Shown: piece after piece, positions 6,724-7,789 of the stretch
Layout of the letters: each line of letters begins with the position of its first letter
How positions within the stretch are numbered: position 1 is the stretch's first letter
Origin: a bacterium
Lineage (GTDB): Bacteria > Zixibacteria > MSB-5A5 > GN15 > FEB-12
Direction of reading: 5' to 3'
DNA length: 7,789 nucleotides
NCBI GenBank assembly: GCA_030612965.1
Contig: JAUWMW010000107.1
Coordinates: forward strand, 1-7,789
Notes under the pieces: generated by a model
Database searches by the model: none
What the model was told of the DNA's origin: nothing
Seen by the model: the letters and a program-made list of their open reading frames with translations, nothing else
Program-made: the position numbers and the translations under genes

Positions 6724-7668
6724 ATGCAACGACCACGACGTCAGAAAGATCGACGGGCTCACGTCTGCATCCTCGTAAACGAGAGCGCAACCGCCTACCG
6801 CTCGGAACCGATCGAACAACTGACCGCCCGGATCAGGAATCAGAGTGGCCAGTATACTGTTCTCAGACCGCGGACAGCCAATAATCTGATGGAAGCCGCA
6901 CAGGCCGCGGCCGGTCGCCGTCGAGGGCGACGATTACTGCCGATGCAGTTTCAAAAACGGGGCCCGGTTACGTCGCTGGTCGCGTGTGGTGGCGATGGAA
7001 CCTTTAACTTGGTGGCGCGGGCCGCCCTGGCCGCTGATCTGCCGGTCGGTTTGCTTCCGATGGGGCGGTTCAACAATATCGCCCGCTCCCTTTACACTGA
7101 TCTTGGCGTGGAAGCCTCAATCTTGAGAATTATCGAACGCAGCTACCGACTGATCGACACCGGCACTGTAGCCGAGCAACCGTTCTTTGCCTCGATTGGT
7201 CTTGGCTTGACGCCGCATTTGGCGCGGATCTTGGCTAAGCGCAAGACGCCCCGGATGGCTCTCGGGTGGTCCCGTTTGGTCAGCCAGACGGTCGCACATA
7301 TAGAGCCCAAGAAGACCGTGGTGAAGGTTGATGCTTTTCGGTTCGACATCTCACCCACTATCCTCAATGTTCATCTCCTGTCACACTCTGTTGGCTTGCC
7401 GATGACGCCGGCCTCCCTGATCGACGACCGCCGGGCCGAGATTGTCTTCGACGTACGAGCGAATCGTCGGGATCTGGCCGCTTATGCCGGGCAGATTTCC
7501 AAGGGAAAATTCGTGTACGGCAGTGAGGTCCGTCTCTTTCGCGGTTCTATTATCACTATCCAGCCGATCAGAGGGCGAACGCTCTATCTTGATGGTGAAC
7601 TAGTCGACTTGCCGACCAACAACCTCGAAATCAAGATATCGGAAAAACAACTTAAGGTCTATCGGTGA
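6724..7668 (+). CDS. Divergent diacylglycerol/lipid kinase-family protein (DAGK_cat, YegS/BmrU-like)
   Basis: This 314-residue protein has a basic N-terminus, a Rossmann-like strand at 13-18, and the nucleotide-binding loop GGDGTFN (89-95) that defines the DAGK/sphingosine-kinase/NAD-kinase fold. The C-terminal domain ends with LDGELV (289-294) and a final beta strand, as in YegS and BmrU. Family members phosphorylate diacylglycerol or related lipids at the inner membrane using ATP. Several usually conserved positions differ: the early Asn-Pro...Gly motif reads VNESATAY, and the second motif, normally PLGTxND, reads PMGRFNN (112-118), replacing Thr with Arg and Asp with Asn. An Arg-rich stretch (64-70) precedes the glycine loop. 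It could therefore have a changed substrate or be catalytically impaired. A stop codon directly precedes the ATG, so 6724 is the earliest start in frame. It is divergent from the exosortase operon and 4 bases upstream of an exported-protein gene. Confidence 0.85.
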   Translation: MQRPRRQKDRRAHVCILVNESATAYRSEPIEQLTARIRNQSGQYTVLRPRTANNLMEAAQAAAGRRRGRRLLPMQFQKRGPVTSLVACGGDGTFNLVARAALAADLPVGLLPMGRFNNIARSLYTDLGVEASILRIIERSYRLIDTGTVAEQPFFASIGLGLTPHLARILAKRKTPRMALGWSRLVSQTVAHIEPKKTVVKVDAFRFDISPTILNVHLLSHSVGLPMTPASLIDDRRAEIVFDVRANRRDLAAYAGQISKGKFVYGSEVRLFRGSIITIQPIRGRTLYLDGELVDLPTNNLEIKISEKQLKVYR

Positions 7669-7672
7669 TGCC

Positions 7673-7789
7673 ATGGGCTACGGGTTGATGTCATGGACGC
7701 TGGGTATCCTGGCTATAACGATCATGGCATCGTCGGCGTGGGGTGAAGTTGTCGTTGAGCCCGACAGCGCAGAAGCAGCGGACAGTGCC
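7673..7789 (+). CDS. Exported protein of unknown function, 3' end cut by window edge
   Basis: Thirty-nine codons are visible from ATG 7673 to the window end without a stop. They encode a classic type I signal peptide: a hydrophobic core from about residue 8 to 19 (TLGILAITIMAS), then SSAWG followed by EVVVEP, with a likely cut after AWG at residue 24. There is no lipobox Cys, so it is not a lipoprotein. The start of the mature part is acidic and rich in Ala, Asp, Glu and Ser. ATG 7688 (residue 6) is an alternative start that would still leave a complete signal peptide. The gene begins 4 bases after the lipid-kinase stop, so the two are likely co-transcribed. The family cannot be recognised from this fragment. 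Confidence 0.65.
   Translation, partial: MGYGLMSWTLGILAITIMASSAWGEVVVEPDSAEAADSA

Overview
The window (about 7.8 kb, moderately GC-rich by eye) is a piece of a bacterial chromosome. It holds seven recognisable genes and the first codons of an eighth. An exosortase with EpsI, a copper P1B-type ATPase and a CheV-like protein together suggest a Gram-negative, surface-polymer-producing environmental bacterium. I cannot name the phylum from the sequence; a poorly cultivated lineage is plausible but is only a guess.

Layout, left to right. (1) 1-2007, plus strand: the C-terminal bulk of a Cu+-exporting P-type ATPase; its 5' end lies outside the window. (2) 2182-3913, plus strand: a two-gene unit with a small soluble histidine kinase followed one base later by a CheW-REC (CheV-type) protein. 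No receptor, CheA or other chemotaxis gene is present. (3) 3914-4154: a convergent intergenic region with a perfect 11-bp GC-rich hairpin and a separate 88-bp element built from four copies of GGCAGAC in alternating orientation inside near-perfect 15-bp terminal inverted repeats. (4) 6553 down to 4155, minus strand: an operon of exosortase, EpsI and a UbiA-superfamily prenyltransferase of the decaprenyl-phosphate phosphoribosyltransferase type. Exosortase and EpsI are translationally coupled by an ATGA overlap. (5) 6554-6723: a divergent regulatory region. (6) 6724-7668, plus strand: a divergent member of the YegS/BmrU/DAGK lipid-kinase family, with a perfect TATAAT placed so that the transcript may be leaderless. 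Four bases downstream begins an exported protein (7673 to the window end) with a clear signal peptide.

How they may work together. Exosortases process proteins with a C-terminal sorting signal (PEP-CTERM-like) at the inner membrane, and EpsI is their frequent partner. Here the operon also encodes an enzyme family that puts phosphoribose onto polyprenyl phosphate, and a lipid-kinase-like gene is divergent to it. This raises the possibility that the locus makes or modifies a lipid-linked substrate used with the exosortase; that link is inference. The kinase-CheV pair looks like a self-contained phosphorelay feeding a CheW-type scaffold. The copper pump appears unrelated to the rest.
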